From positions 1 to 59,020 of the IMG/VR virus record IMGVR_UViG_3300025168_000094: a stretch of DNA of 59,020 nt. The stretch is one strand, 5' to 3'. The stretch's first letter is position 1; each line of letters starts with the position of its first letter. This DNA comes from a virus. Shown one piece after another: positions 31,219 to 39,496 of this stretch. The notes beneath the pieces were generated by a model. That model was not told where the DNA came from, ran no database searches, and saw only the letters and a list, made by a program, of their open reading frames with translations. Position numbers and translations under genes: made by a program.

Positions 31219-32091
31219 CTATGCTTTCTCTTTTGCAATTTTTGTGGCAGTTGCGTACATTACGGATTCAGCGTCATCGCCGTACCTTTTCTTGAAGTCT
31301 TTCTTGTTCGTCTTCATACCTTTGACAACTTTTTCTTTTTCTTTCTTCTCGGGCTTGGTAAGTTCTTTTTCACGAAGTCGACCCTTAGGGCGGCCGCGGC
31401 CTTGGCGGCTATTGTAGCCAGCGTCAAGAGCATCCGAAAGAGAGTAAATTTTAAACTTCTCCTCGCCGTATTCAACAGCGCGTCTGAGATTTGCAGCGAA
31501 CTTCTCTAATGGTATTGAGATTCGCGCCTTTTCATGAAATTGTTTAATTTGTTCGTCGGAACGTGTATTAAGAAAACCGCCAATTGCCTCCCAAGCTTCT
31601 TTTGTCTCGTCGCCGCCGAGAACATTACGAGGACCGGTGACACGGGCAGCCATGTCTTTTACTTTTCCCATTGGGCGATCAAATATACCTTCTTCCATTT
31701 GTTCTTGATCTTCAGGCTCTTTAGGCATAAACTTATCTTTCATCGCCTTGACGGCTCCAAGGAGTCCGCCAGTACCCAAAGTTGATACGATAGCAGGATC
31801 AGTTGCGAAGTGCTCTAATGCCTTAAAGAGAGCCATAAGGTTTTCGGGATTAATGTTTTCGACACCTTCTTTCATCTTGCCCTTAGTGGGCTTGGCAAGA
31901 CGACCCGAAGTTGCTTGTGAGTATCCGATTGAATAAGGATCTTGGTCTGTTACAGCGCCGGCAAGATAGTCAATACTGACATCTAAATCCTCTATCTTAT
32001 CAGAAAGCGCGAAGATTGCGTCAATCAAGGCTTCATTAGAACCTATTTCTTCTTTGATAATTTCTTTAAGTTTAGACTTGCTGATTTTCAT
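31219..32091 (-). CDS. MKI-tagged protein with AT-hook-like motif and YATATK C-terminus
   Basis: A 290-residue protein starting MKISKSKLKEIIKEEIGSNE, a near-consensus tag. A segment around GIFDRPMGKVKDMA and EEKFKIYSLSDALDAGYN is helical. It is followed by RQGRGRPKGRLRE, an AT-hook-like DNA-binding motif. The end is KKDFKKRYGDDAESVMYATA, then TKIAKEKA. I recognise this C-terminal F-K-x-R-Y-G-x-x-x-x-x-V-M-Y-A-T-A motif from several marine phage virion proteins. Tag plus DNA-binding motif would suit a protein packaged with DNA inside the head. The start at 32091 is chosen because the tag begins there; a frame to 32172 is open but overlaps the preceding gene. Confidence 0.75.
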   Translation of the reverse strand: MKISKSKLKEIIKEEIGSNEALIDAIFALSDKIEDLDVSIDYLAGAVTDQDPYSIGYSQATSGRLAKPTKGKMKEGVENINPENLMALFKALEHFATDPAIVSTLGTGGLLGAVKAMKDKFMPKEPEDQEQMEEGIFDRPMGKVKDMAARVTGPRNVLGGDETKEAWEAIGGFLNTRSDEQIKQFHEKARISIPLEKFAANLRRAVEYGEEKFKIYSLSDALDAGYNSRQGRGRPKGRLREKELTKPEKKEKEKVVKGMKTNKKDFKKRYGDDAESVMYATATKIAKEKA

Positions 32092-32093
32092 TT

Positions 32094-32474
32094 TTAGCGG
32101 CCCTTCTGCTGTGGGATCAACCCTGCGTCCTGCATAGCAGCCGCGTTGCCTGTATTTTTGCGATACATACACTTAACAAAATCAGCATTCAAATCTCCAC
32201 GAAGCGCTTCGTCAGAGCAAGCCTTGATCTGTTGTTGGGACTCTTTCGGATCCTTATTGAATGGCGCTGAGGTCATAACGCTGTAAAGTTCTTGATACTT
32301 TTCAGGCACCCCGCCGCTATCCGGAGTCATTCGGCCCATAACATCTGATGTGCTTGGTACATTATCGGGCATATTGGTAGTGAAACTACCTTGCTCTTCA
32401 ATCTCATCTCTATATGTTGTCTCATTCAAAAAGTAACGAGGGTCAATTCTCTTCTTGTTTTTTCTTATAGCCAT
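32094..32474 (-). CDS. Small protein with RKNKKRIDPRYFL start, unknown
   Basis: A 126-residue hydrophilic protein starting MAIRKNKKRIDPRYFLNETT. The K-K-R-I-D-P-R-Y-F-L-x-E-T pattern recurs, from memory, at the start of other marine phage proteins and may be a second N-terminal address or interaction motif. The remainder (SVMTSAPFNKDPKESQQQ, then FVKCMYRKNTGNAAAMQDAG) is helical and polar with two cysteines. TAGGAG lies 7 bases before the ATG. It lies between the FtsZ-like gene and the tagged 31219 gene. Function unknown. Confidence 0.7.
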   Translation of the reverse strand: MAIRKNKKRIDPRYFLNETTYRDEIEEQGSFTTNMPDNVPSTSDVMGRMTPDSGGVPEKYQELYSVMTSAPFNKDPKESQQQIKACSDEALRGDLNADFVKCMYRKNTGNAAAMQDAGLIPQQKGR

Positions 32475-32487
32475 TATAAATCTCCTA

Positions 32488-33627
32488 TTATGTTGCTAAT
32501 CCATTCATGCTTAGTATCGCAATCAATCCGGGCACATTCTTTCTGACATAAACGCCAGAGAAAAGTGTCTCGCATCGGCCGCCGACATAAGCGATTGCCG
32601 ACTCAATATTTTTACTGACTTTGGGGTCAGCCACCATCTCTTCTGACACAACCAGCACTAACGAGCCTGCAGCGGCCTTACCCTTGGGAGGGGGGCACGC
32701 TGAGCGGTTCATACAATTGTGGAGGATCACCGATCCAAGCTTTCCAGTATTTGGGTCTTTAATCATCGTGGAACCCATGAAGGCACGGCCGGTCTTATCT
32801 AGACAGGTTTCGAGGTCTTTTGAATCAAAAGATTGAATTGGTGAATCTTCCGTAGAAAGTTTAAGCACTTGAGCGAAAGATTTTGCAAATTGTGTATTGG
32901 CTACTGGATACATGCCAAGCATACCAATTCTGCCACGCAGTAAGCGTGTAGCTCGTTCATTGTCAAGAATGATATGCGGGTGCTTAGCAACGTCGTTAGC
33001 CAGTGTCAAGGCATTACGAGCGATTGTGGGGTTAAGATTTTCCTGTGCTGTGGGCCAAGATGTTACATAAACAACCTTACCGCTAGCTTGAACTGAGCGA
33101 AGGTAACGTTCAAATACAGGATGAAGAGCAGTGACGCTACTACCGGTGCCACCGCCGCCGCCAGCAAGGACGAATAACCAATCAACTTTACCAAATTTGA
33201 TGCGGAGAGCATCTTCAACAATTGCGCCATTTTGACTTAAAACCTCTTTTCCATATTCTACGTTTTTTCCAATCCCATCTGAATCGGGAATGAGGACAAC
33301 GTGATCCTCGTCTACATTCTTTGGAATGTCTTTACCTGTTGAATTTACGAGTAGCGTCTTATTGAAACCTAATTCAATAAACGCATTCGCCATTTTATTG
33401 CCTCCACCGCCGACACCGACAAAACCAACATTGATAGATGAGGGGGCTGTATTCTCGGGGAGTAAATCTTCATCAGAGTATTCCATCTGTAATCCGAAGT
33501 CCTCAACCATGCCGAAATCTTCTGCATCTACTTCTTCGTGGTAATGATCTTTTTCCTGCGCGAACGCAGGAGGTGGTTCTGCGGGAGGCAGAAAATCAAA
33601 TTCGCTGTTATCGTTTTCGTCTGACAT
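32488..33627 (-). CDS. FtsZ/tubulin-like GTPase
   Basis: A 379-residue member of the tubulin/FtsZ superfamily. A 64-residue acidic, Pro-rich extension comes first. Then follow the T1 glycine loop GVGGGGNKM (71-79), the tubulin signature AGGGGGTGSS (155-164), and the T7 region SFDSKDLETCLDKTGRAFMG (266-285). The last part lines up with FtsZ N-x-D-x-x-D followed by GxAxMGS: both aspartates are kept and the Asn is replaced by Ser. It should bind GTP and form filaments. It looks closer to FtsZ than to the PhuZ tubulins of nucleus-forming phages. No C-terminal FtsA/ZipA-binding peptide is evident. Possible roles are positioning of phage DNA or replication sites, or interference with host division; neither is shown. 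It sits among tagged small genes. Confidence 0.9.
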   Translation of the reverse strand: MSDENDNSEFDFLPPAEPPPAFAQEKDHYHEEVDAEDFGMVEDFGLQMEYSDEDLLPENTAPSSINVGFVGVGGGGNKMANAFIELGFNKTLLVNSTGKDIPKNVDEDHVVLIPDSDGIGKNVEYGKEVLSQNGAIVEDALRIKFGKVDWLFVLAGGGGGTGSSVTALHPVFERYLRSVQASGKVVYVTSWPTAQENLNPTIARNALTLANDVAKHPHIILDNERATRLLRGRIGMLGMYPVANTQFAKSFAQVLKLSTEDSPIQSFDSKDLETCLDKTGRAFMGSTMIKDPNTGKLGSVILHNCMNRSACPPPKGKAAAGSLVLVVSEEMVADPKVSKNIESAIAYVGGRCETLFSGVYVRKNVPGLIAILSMNGLAT

Positions 33628-33638
33628 TGTTTATTCCT

Positions 33639-34055
33639 TTAATTCGGCACCACGGCGATGCCATATTTGTTACCTTGAATTGTCTTAAAATGAACTTCAA
33701 CCATACCTTCGGAATGGGTGAAATAATCCATTATAAAGATCCCGTCCTCTTTCCCTTCTGGTGGTGGCTCATTTTTATATGACATGCGCGCAAACCATTT
33801 ATACTGATTGTCATCTGTGGTGTCGAGAACGATATATTTATCACCCACCAATTGCCTCAGTGCATCATAAGCTTTTTCAGATGGTATTCCCCTCTGTTTA
33901 CGGTTCGCGACGGTCAGTTTGTTACCACGAATTTCGTGGTCGCGAGGAGTCATTGGGAATTGTATATTCTCATTCTCATTCAAGGGAGAAGAATTAAATA
34001 CAGATTCGATCTCTTCTTTGATAATCTGTTTGAGTTGTAATTTTGTAATTTTCAT
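33639..34055 (-). CDS. MKI-tagged small protein, unknown
   Basis: A 138-residue protein starting MKITKLQLKQIIKEEIESVF, essentially the tag consensus. The C-terminal 100 residues form a compact domain with strands KYIVLDTTDDNQYKWFARM, DGIFIMDYFTH and VEVHFKTIQGNKYGIAVV. It is preceded by a positively charged linker (RGNKLTVANRKQRGIPSEKA). Such a small alpha-beta domain attached to a helical tag may be a cargo domain. Its start overlaps the end of the Mre11-Rad50 fusion by 1 base. The FtsZ-like gene follows after 11 bases. No enzyme motif recognised. Confidence 0.74.
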   Translation of the reverse strand: MKITKLQLKQIIKEEIESVFNSSPLNENENIQFPMTPRDHEIRGNKLTVANRKQRGIPSEKAYDALRQLVGDKYIVLDTTDDNQYKWFARMSYKNEPPPEGKEDGIFIMDYFTHSEGMVEVHFKTIQGNKYGIAVVPN

Positions 34056-37000
34056 TATTGGTTTACCTTTGCAAATCCTGCTTTCTTATCAATTACGATT
34101 TGCATGTCAACACAATCTTTGAGCGAATCAAGGTGGGAGATCAACAAAACGTTCTTAAAATACACTTTAATTAGTTCCAAGATCTGAATAAAACCCGACA
34201 TATTGTCTTCGTCCAATGCAGTTCCAGGTTCATCAAGAATGAATAAGTCTGATTTTGGCAATGACGAAACTCCCAACAATGCTAGACGGATAGCCATTGC
34301 AGACAGTGACTTTTCGGCACCAGAAGCCATTTCAATTGGGCGCTCTTCGTACTTTGGATGTTTAATATTAATATCAAATTTATTGCCTGATGCTTCAAAG
34401 AAAACTTCGAAGTCAACAATGTTAGCAAGCACCTTGGCAATCTCTTCATTAATGACTGGAATCTTCTTCTTGATTACGTCATAGGCAATACCATTTGGAT
34501 GCATGCAACGCATAAACAAGTCATATGCAGCAAACTCAGTTTGTAAGTCTCTATACTCTTGCTTTTGTTCTTTGATTGTCTCAATCTTTTGTTCGTATGA
34601 GCCAACAGACTTAACAAGCTCTAGTGTTGCAGTATCACAATTGGTAATCTTACTTTCGGTTTGTTGAATCTTATAATGACACTTATTAAGCTGTGTTACA
34701 AGAAGCTCAAGGTTTTCAATTGCTTCCTTGTTTTCTTCGTATTCGTCGCGCTTAGCACACAAGTCAGACAGTTCTGATTGCACTGAGTGCAGTGTGTTCT
34801 TGTTTCTTTCTATTTCTAGATTGAGGTCAGCGATTTCTGAAGACACAGTGTGTTTATTGGATTCCATCTTTCCGTAGCGTTCAAGTTGAATCTCTACATC
34901 AAGCGGGTTAAGATCATTGATTATCTCAGTAATAATGCTTATGTTCTCTAATACTTCTACCTGTTGAGATTCAATGGCGCTTTTTTGAGACACGGCTGTA
35001 TGTGCTTCTTTGACGAACTCATTTTCACAACAGTATTGGCAATCAGGGTCGTATTGATGACCGTCAAGCAACTTCTCTTTCTTCAGCACTTCATTGTGGT
35101 TTTCGAGAAGTTTGTTAAGTTCTTCTTCTTGTAGTGATAACTTGCTTCTGTTTTGCTGAATCTGGTTCTGCAGACCCTCAAACTTTTGTAAGTCAAACTC
35201 ACCTAAGAAATTAGTAATCTTTTTATACACACCTTGCTTGAGTTTTAAATCATCTTCGTTCCTGCTGTTCTTTAGATTCAAGGCAGTAATTTTATTCTCT
35301 TCTGCTCGAATGCTACTGTTGATTGTGGAGATATCGATTATCTCAGCGGGGATTGAATCAATCTTGCTTTCGATTTCGTCTTTAACTTCCACCAAGCCTG
35401 CGTGTGCTTCTCGTAAAACAGTGCAAGTATTCTTGTGTTCCGCCATTTGTGTCTTTGATTCTTCGAGAGAAGTTGTAGCTTTCTCCAAATCTTCATCGTA
35501 ATTTTTAGAATCAAGCCGCTTTAGAGCACCTTTAAGGTCCACTGAATTCTCTTTAGCTAATTTAAACTTACGATCAAACAACTCAAGGTCTAAGAATTTT
35601 GCAATGATTTCTTTGCGACGTGTTGAACCTTCATCAATGAACGCAAGGGCGCCATGCTGTGATGACAGTGAAGAAACAGCAAAATCATCAAGGGTGCCAA
35701 ACTTCTTTCGAATGTTAGCGTCTGTTAGAGTTCTTGTAAGACCATTCAATGAAGTTGTTTCATCCATAACTGGATCATACACTTCAAAATTAAGTTCTGT
35801 TTTAGCCTCGTTTGTTTCCTCACCTTTTAGTCTTTTGACATACTTCTTTGCTGCTCTCTCGACTGTATACGTCAAGTCATCGATTTGAATTGTTACTTTG
35901 CCGCGGCATTCATTCTTGTTCTGATTGATGACATTAATATTCTTTCTTTCATTTTTAGAAGTTGTGTTAAACAGCGTCCATAGAATGCCATCAACGATAC
36001 TACTTTTACCAGAAAAGTTTTTACCAAAGATACCAATAATACCGCTTAGCTCGTTAAAGTTAACGTCGTTGTCTTCGCCGTAATTAAAGAGATTATCAAA
36101 TTCAAAGTCAATCAGTCTCCAGTTAATGTTTCTAGATACGTCTTCATTATCTTCTACAATCTGGTTATACTTCTTATTTAACTCGTAAACCTTTTCAATT
36201 GTTTCTCGGGAAGCTTCATAATCTACCAAGTATTCATCGATAAGTTCTTCTTGAACTTTGATGTCTCTCAGGTTTTCAGTCTGCAGACCATCGGTAAGAC
36301 CATCAACTGAGCCACGTTCGCCGGAGGCTCTGTTAAGGAACGATATACTCTCGGGCTTGAACCGGTGCTTGGCGATGTCTACCGCCCTCTTCATTGTATC
36401 TAACGGAAGATTATTATTACTAACGAGACGCACACGAGCGCCAGTCGGAATAGAAATATTCTTTGGCATTCGTCCTTTGCGAGTAAGCTCAATAGTAATG
36501 AACGGCTTCGGGTTAACAAGCGATACATGGCGTGTACTCCAGTTATACTTATCTTCAATATCCCAAATAAGATAACCTTTATCGTTCGATTCGCCATGGT
36601 TCTGTTGTACTAGGGAGCCGGGGTATCTCGCTCTACCATCTTTATCTACCTTTTGATCTGTCTTGTGAATGTCACCGAGTAATGCGTAGTCGTACTTCTC
36701 AAGCTCGTCAAGAGAGATATCACCGTGCGTCATCATCCAGCCGCTATCAGTCACCGAACCGACAACTGAGCCATGGTATAGGGCGACGTTAACACGATCT
36801 TCTGGAAGTTCTTTCTTCCAGTTCTCTGGGTCTACAATGGATAAGACATGCAAATCGATGCCATCTGCCACTTCTACTACTGATGCATGTTTATGAAAGT
36901 GAATGTTTGGATGGTTGAGATAATCAACAATGGGCGAAATAGCATCGAGTCTACCACTATTCTTTAAATTCATATCATGATTACCCAGAATCATGTGATA

Positions 37001-37219
37001 TGGTGCGATGTCTGCTAGACCAACAAACAATTCACTCATCATCTTGATTGCCTCGGGGCTTAAATCAAGTTTGGTGTGAAACGTATCACCGGTGTTAACG
37101 ATAATATCGGGCTTCTCTTCTCGAAGCTTCTCGTATAGTTGCTCGAAAACTGCTCGATATTCTTTATGGTACTTCAATTTTCGGACATGGATGTCCGATA
37201 CGTGTGCTATTTTAATCAC
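34055..37219 (-). CDS. Fused Mre11-Rad50 (SbcD-SbcC, gp47-gp46) nuclease-ATPase
   Basis: A 1054-residue single chain combining two proteins that are normally separate. Residues 1-250 are Mre11/gp47: AHVSDIH (Asp 9, His 11), NTGDTF, LGNHD (80-82), ALYHGS and LLGDIHK give the phosphoesterase metal site. From about 370 comes Rad50/gp46: Walker A FGKNFSGKSS (398-407), a long coiled coil with the zinc hook CQYC (727-730), signature MASGAEKSLS (965-974) and Walker B LFILDEPGTALDE (about 992-1004). The complex resects DNA ends for recombination-dependent replication and host DNA breakdown. The start is a GTG at 37219 with AAGGAG 5 bases before it. An ATP/DNA-end-processing fusion is unusual. Confidence 0.95.
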   Translation of the reverse strand: MIKIAHVSDIHVRKLKYHKEYRAVFEQLYEKLREEKPDIIVNTGDTFHTKLDLSPEAIKMMSELFVGLADIAPYHMILGNHDMNLKNSGRLDAISPIVDYLNHPNIHFHKHASVVEVADGIDLHVLSIVDPENWKKELPEDRVNVALYHGSVVGSVTDSGWMMTHGDISLDELEKYDYALLGDIHKTDQKVDKDGRARYPGSLVQQNHGESNDKGYLIWDIEDKYNWSTRHVSLVNPKPFITIELTRKGRMPKNISIPTGARVRLVSNNNLPLDTMKRAVDIAKHRFKPESISFLNRASGERGSVDGLTDGLQTENLRDIKVQEELIDEYLVDYEASRETIEKVYELNKKYNQIVEDNEDVSRNINWRLIDFEFDNLFNYGEDNDVNFNELSGIIGIFGKNFSGKSSIVDGILWTLFNTTSKNERKNINVINQNKNECRGKVTIQIDDLTYTVERAAKKYVKRLKGEETNEAKTELNFEVYDPVMDETTSLNGLTRTLTDANIRKKFGTLDDFAVSSLSSQHGALAFIDEGSTRRKEIIAKFLDLELFDRKFKLAKENSVDLKGALKRLDSKNYDEDLEKATTSLEESKTQMAEHKNTCTVLREAHAGLVEVKDEIESKIDSIPAEIIDISTINSSIRAEENKITALNLKNSRNEDDLKLKQGVYKKITNFLGEFDLQKFEGLQNQIQQNRSKLSLQEEELNKLLENHNEVLKKEKLLDGHQYDPDCQYCCENEFVKEAHTAVSQKSAIESQQVEVLENISIITEIINDLNPLDVEIQLERYGKMESNKHTVSSEIADLNLEIERNKNTLHSVQSELSDLCAKRDEYEENKEAIENLELLVTQLNKCHYKIQQTESKITNCDTATLELVKSVGSYEQKIETIKEQKQEYRDLQTEFAAYDLFMRCMHPNGIAYDVIKKKIPVINEEIAKVLANIVDFEVFFEASGNKFDINIKHPKYEERPIEMASGAEKSLSAMAIRLALLGVSSLPKSDLFILDEPGTALDEDNMSGFIQILELIKVYFKNVLLISHLDSLKDCVDMQIVIDKKAGFAKVNQ

Positions 37220-37230
37220 ACATTCTCCTT

Positions 37231-37359
37231 TTAGTTGATGTAAGGCACACCCAAACAAGCGTGTAACATTATTGGTACAACAAAAAGTCCAAAACAGTAA
37301 CCAACTTCGAAGATAATAACTTTAAGAATAACGTTTAAAGCTATAGCGAATGTCTTCAT
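37231..37359 (-). CDS. 42-residue membrane peptide
   Basis: A short frame between the promoter at 37378-37406 and the nuclease fusion gene. It encodes MKTFAIALNVILKVIIFEVG, then YCFGLFVVPIMLHACLGVPY and two final residues. It is almost wholly hydrophobic, with one long or two short membrane segments and two cysteines. GAGG lies 6 bases before the ATG, and its stop codon immediately precedes the AAGGAG site of the next gene, an arrangement expected of a real coupled gene. It would be the first gene of the transcript. Role unknown; short membrane peptides near early-gene promoters can act on host membrane proteins. It may have been overlooked because of its size. Confidence 0.6.
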   Translation of the reverse strand: MKTFAIALNVILKVIIFEVGYCFGLFVVPIMLHACLGVPYIN

Positions 37360-37377
37360 ATGTGCCCTCATTTAAAT

Positions 37378-37406
37378 ACTATAACATAGAGGAATGGAAC
37401 ACGCAA
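37378..37406 (-). promoter_or_regulatory. Sigma70-like promoter with extended -10
   Basis: Coding strand TTGCGT (37401-37406), 17 bases, then TATAGT (37378-37383) preceded by TGT. Transcription would start about 10 bases before the membrane-peptide start codon and lead into the nuclease fusion gene. The same TGT extended -10 appears in the promoter at 8678. The rest of the gap to 37427 holds a small GCAAG/CTTGC hairpin. Confidence 0.6.
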
Positions 37407-37426
37407 GCACTTTCTTGCAGTTTTTT

Positions 37427-38323
37427 TTATTTGGTTCCCTGACCGGTTACTTTATTCCAAATTTGCATGTAATATTGCGATGGTGACAATTTTGAATTTG
37501 GTAATTCAGGATTAATGGCGTCAAGCAATTCGTAGGTTTCATAACCAAATGACTCACCGCCTTTCTTAAGGAAATCAAATCCCTTGGGGTGAATTTGCTG
37601 GGCGGCCTGCTGCATCTTGTCCTGATTGCCGCTGATGTCTTCCTTGCCTACTTTGGCTGGATTGAAGTCGGGTAAGCTGTACCGGTCTTTGTAGGTCTTC
37701 ACATAATCCTCCGCTGACACATCAGCGCTGCGTACATCAGTAATGCCGGGTTGTAAATCTGACTTGTATATAACACCTTTAACAATTTGGTTATTGATAT
37801 CATTGAATACCTTTTGAACGACGCCTCTTTCACCAGAAAGCATTTGTGTACGTCCCCCCATATAATCTTGGAAGATGGGGAAGTTTTGTTTTTTTGCAAC
37901 AGTATCTTGAAAGTCTTCTCCTTCCTCACCGCCCACAGATTGCTTGTCGGCGGCAGAATCTAGGCTCCACATGTACTGAGCCGTTGATCTTAACAGGCTT
38001 TCCGTATCTTCAAGAGCATATGATGATAGTTCTTTTTGAATCTCAACCCTTTGTTCCGCTGCAGAGCGTTTGGCTGCAGCAACATCAGCTCTGTTAGAAG
38101 CCTTGTTTTGTAAAACACCGAGCAGAGGAGCGGCGATGGCCATTGTTAAGAGCCCCCTCTTAACCATTCTTTTTATGTTATTCGCATCAGCAGCTTTAAT
38201 CGCCTCGTACTCTTTATTTTCCGATAAGAATTTATTTAATTCTTCTTCAATAATTTGGTCTATTATGCGATGAGCGACTTCTTCGTAAATGATTGTTCTT
38301 AATCTTGATTCTATTATTTTCAT
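37427..38323 (-). CDS. MKI-tag-related protein with hydrophobic segment, unknown
   Basis: A 298-residue protein starting MKIIESRLRTIIYEEVAHRI, a variant of the shared tag. It continues as an unusually long amphipathic helix (IIDQIIEEELNKFL). A hydrophobic stretch LLTMAIAAPLLGVLQ (about residues 58-72) follows and may enter a membrane. The rest is helical and Gln/Asp-rich with no recognised domain. It ends 20 bases before the promoter at 37406 and lies after the primase gene. The tag and the hydrophobic patch make a head-internal protein released into the host a reasonable guess, without proof. No ribosome-binding site is strong (GAAG). Confidence 0.68.
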   Translation of the reverse strand: MKIIESRLRTIIYEEVAHRIIDQIIEEELNKFLSENKEYEAIKAADANNIKRMVKRGLLTMAIAAPLLGVLQNKASNRADVAAAKRSAAEQRVEIQKELSSYALEDTESLLRSTAQYMWSLDSAADKQSVGGEEGEDFQDTVAKKQNFPIFQDYMGGRTQMLSGERGVVQKVFNDINNQIVKGVIYKSDLQPGITDVRSADVSAEDYVKTYKDRYSLPDFNPAKVGKEDISGNQDKMQQAAQQIHPKGFDFLKKGGESFGYETYELLDAINPELPNSKLSPSQYYMQIWNKVTGQGTK

Positions 38324-38333
38324 TTTTTAACTT

Positions 38334-39272
38334 CTATATTTCAGATAACAAATCTAGCAATAAATAGTTGTCAGCATCAATAAAGGTAGCATTCTTTTTT
38401 CTGTCCTCAAAGATGCTCTTTGGCATTGAGCCCACATCCTCGTAACCAGACACATCTATTTTATAAAGTTCGATATCATATTGGAGAAGCATTTTAATAA
38501 TCCGCCTCTCTTTGGCTGCGGCGTCAGGGTCGAGGGCGATGTGGATTGCGGCGTCGTTCCGTACAATCTCTCGTAATAAGTCGGACCCGCGCCGTAGGGT
38601 TGAACCCAATATAGGAACAGCATTTCCGGCGACAAGTGCATCAAAGACTCCTTCGACTAATACTAAGTCTTTATTCCAATCAATATATAGTTCGTTGAAG
38701 ACAACATCCTTGGATGCTCTTGGGTTTTTATACTTATAGGAGTCTCCGCTGTAGGATCTCGCTATAAAGTAGCTTACATCTCCGTCTTTATCGAAGGATG
38801 GTATAATAATTCTATTGCGGTATTCACCACTGAAACAATAGCCAATCTTCCACTTGAGTATATCGGCTTTAGTAACGCCCCTTTTACATAAGTAATTATA
38901 AGCATACAATCCAGTAGCTGGAAGATTGTCAGTTGCAAGACTGGTAAATTCTTCTGGGAGGTCTATCTTTTGATAAATCTCGATATGCTCTGGTTCCATA
39001 AAGAGGTCAGCGAATCTTTCCAGATCTTGGCGCCCGAATAGTTGGTCCCACGTAGCAAGTTGGTTGTGGTTGCCAAACCGACGCACAACACGCCTAATAT
39101 TACGACCCCGATAATCACAAATCCAACACTTATAGACATTCTTATCAACATTAACAGAAAACTTACGCTTGTGATGGTTGCATGCCGGGCACGTAAAAAG
39201 AAGCTCATGACCTTTGTCGAAATAGCCACCAAGAACTCCTTGCAATATTTTTTTAACTTCTTCATTTTTCAT
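38334..39272 (-). CDS. DNA primase, DnaG-type
   Basis: A 312-residue primase that makes RNA primers for lagging-strand synthesis. The N-terminal zinc finger has CPAC (28-31) and CWIC (49-52), separated by basic residues that contact DNA. The TOPRIM catalytic core has DLVLVEGVFDAL (Glu 207, Asp 211) and IALDPDAAAKE (Asp 248/250). The arrangement is that of phage gp61-like and short DnaG primases. No helicase domain is attached, so a separate helicase must be encoded elsewhere. Its ATG overlaps the end of the 39269 gene by 4 bases. Confidence 0.93.
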   Translation of the reverse strand: MKNEEVKKILQGVLGGYFDKGHELLFTCPACNHHKRKFSVNVDKNVYKCWICDYRGRNIRRVVRRFGNHNQLATWDQLFGRQDLERFADLFMEPEHIEIYQKIDLPEEFTSLATDNLPATGLYAYNYLCKRGVTKADILKWKIGYCFSGEYRNRIIIPSFDKDGDVSYFIARSYSGDSYKYKNPRASKDVVFNELYIDWNKDLVLVEGVFDALVAGNAVPILGSTLRRGSDLLREIVRNDAAIHIALDPDAAAKERRIIKMLLQYDIELYKIDVSGYEDVGSMPKSIFEDRKKNATFIDADNYLLLDLLSEI

Positions 39273-39496
39273 TCTTCACCAATTATATCAAAAAAGCCTT
39301 CTCTAAGTGGTATCGGACCAGCATGAGCTTGTTGAAAAAAGTATGCTTTAACCATACCGTTTATCGGATCAACCCCTATGACAATACCATAATCTTTCAA
39401 TGGTTTAAAATCAAAGTATATCTGGTGTTCTAAGAGAGAACTATTATACCATTTTCTCTTTATTAAGTCTCCTACCTTTACTTTGCGGCTAGGCAC
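39269..39496 (-). CDS. Small beta-barrel-like protein, unknown
   Basis: A 75-residue protein with a KVKVGDLIKRKWYN start, VIGVDPINGMVKAYFF strands and an acidic end. The pattern of short strands after a V-G-D-x-I turn suggests an SH3-like barrel. The 40455 gene product has the same FKVGDIV opening, so the two may be distant relatives. The probable start is GTG at 39496, overlapping the end of the UV endonuclease gene by 19 bases, and its own end overlaps the primase start by 4. It lies in the replication-repair group. A role as an adaptor or regulator would be a guess. Confidence 0.62.
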   Translation of the reverse strand: MPSRKVKVGDLIKRKWYNSSLLEHQIYFDFKPLKDYGIVIGVDPINGMVKAYFFQQAHAGPIPLREGFFDIIGEE

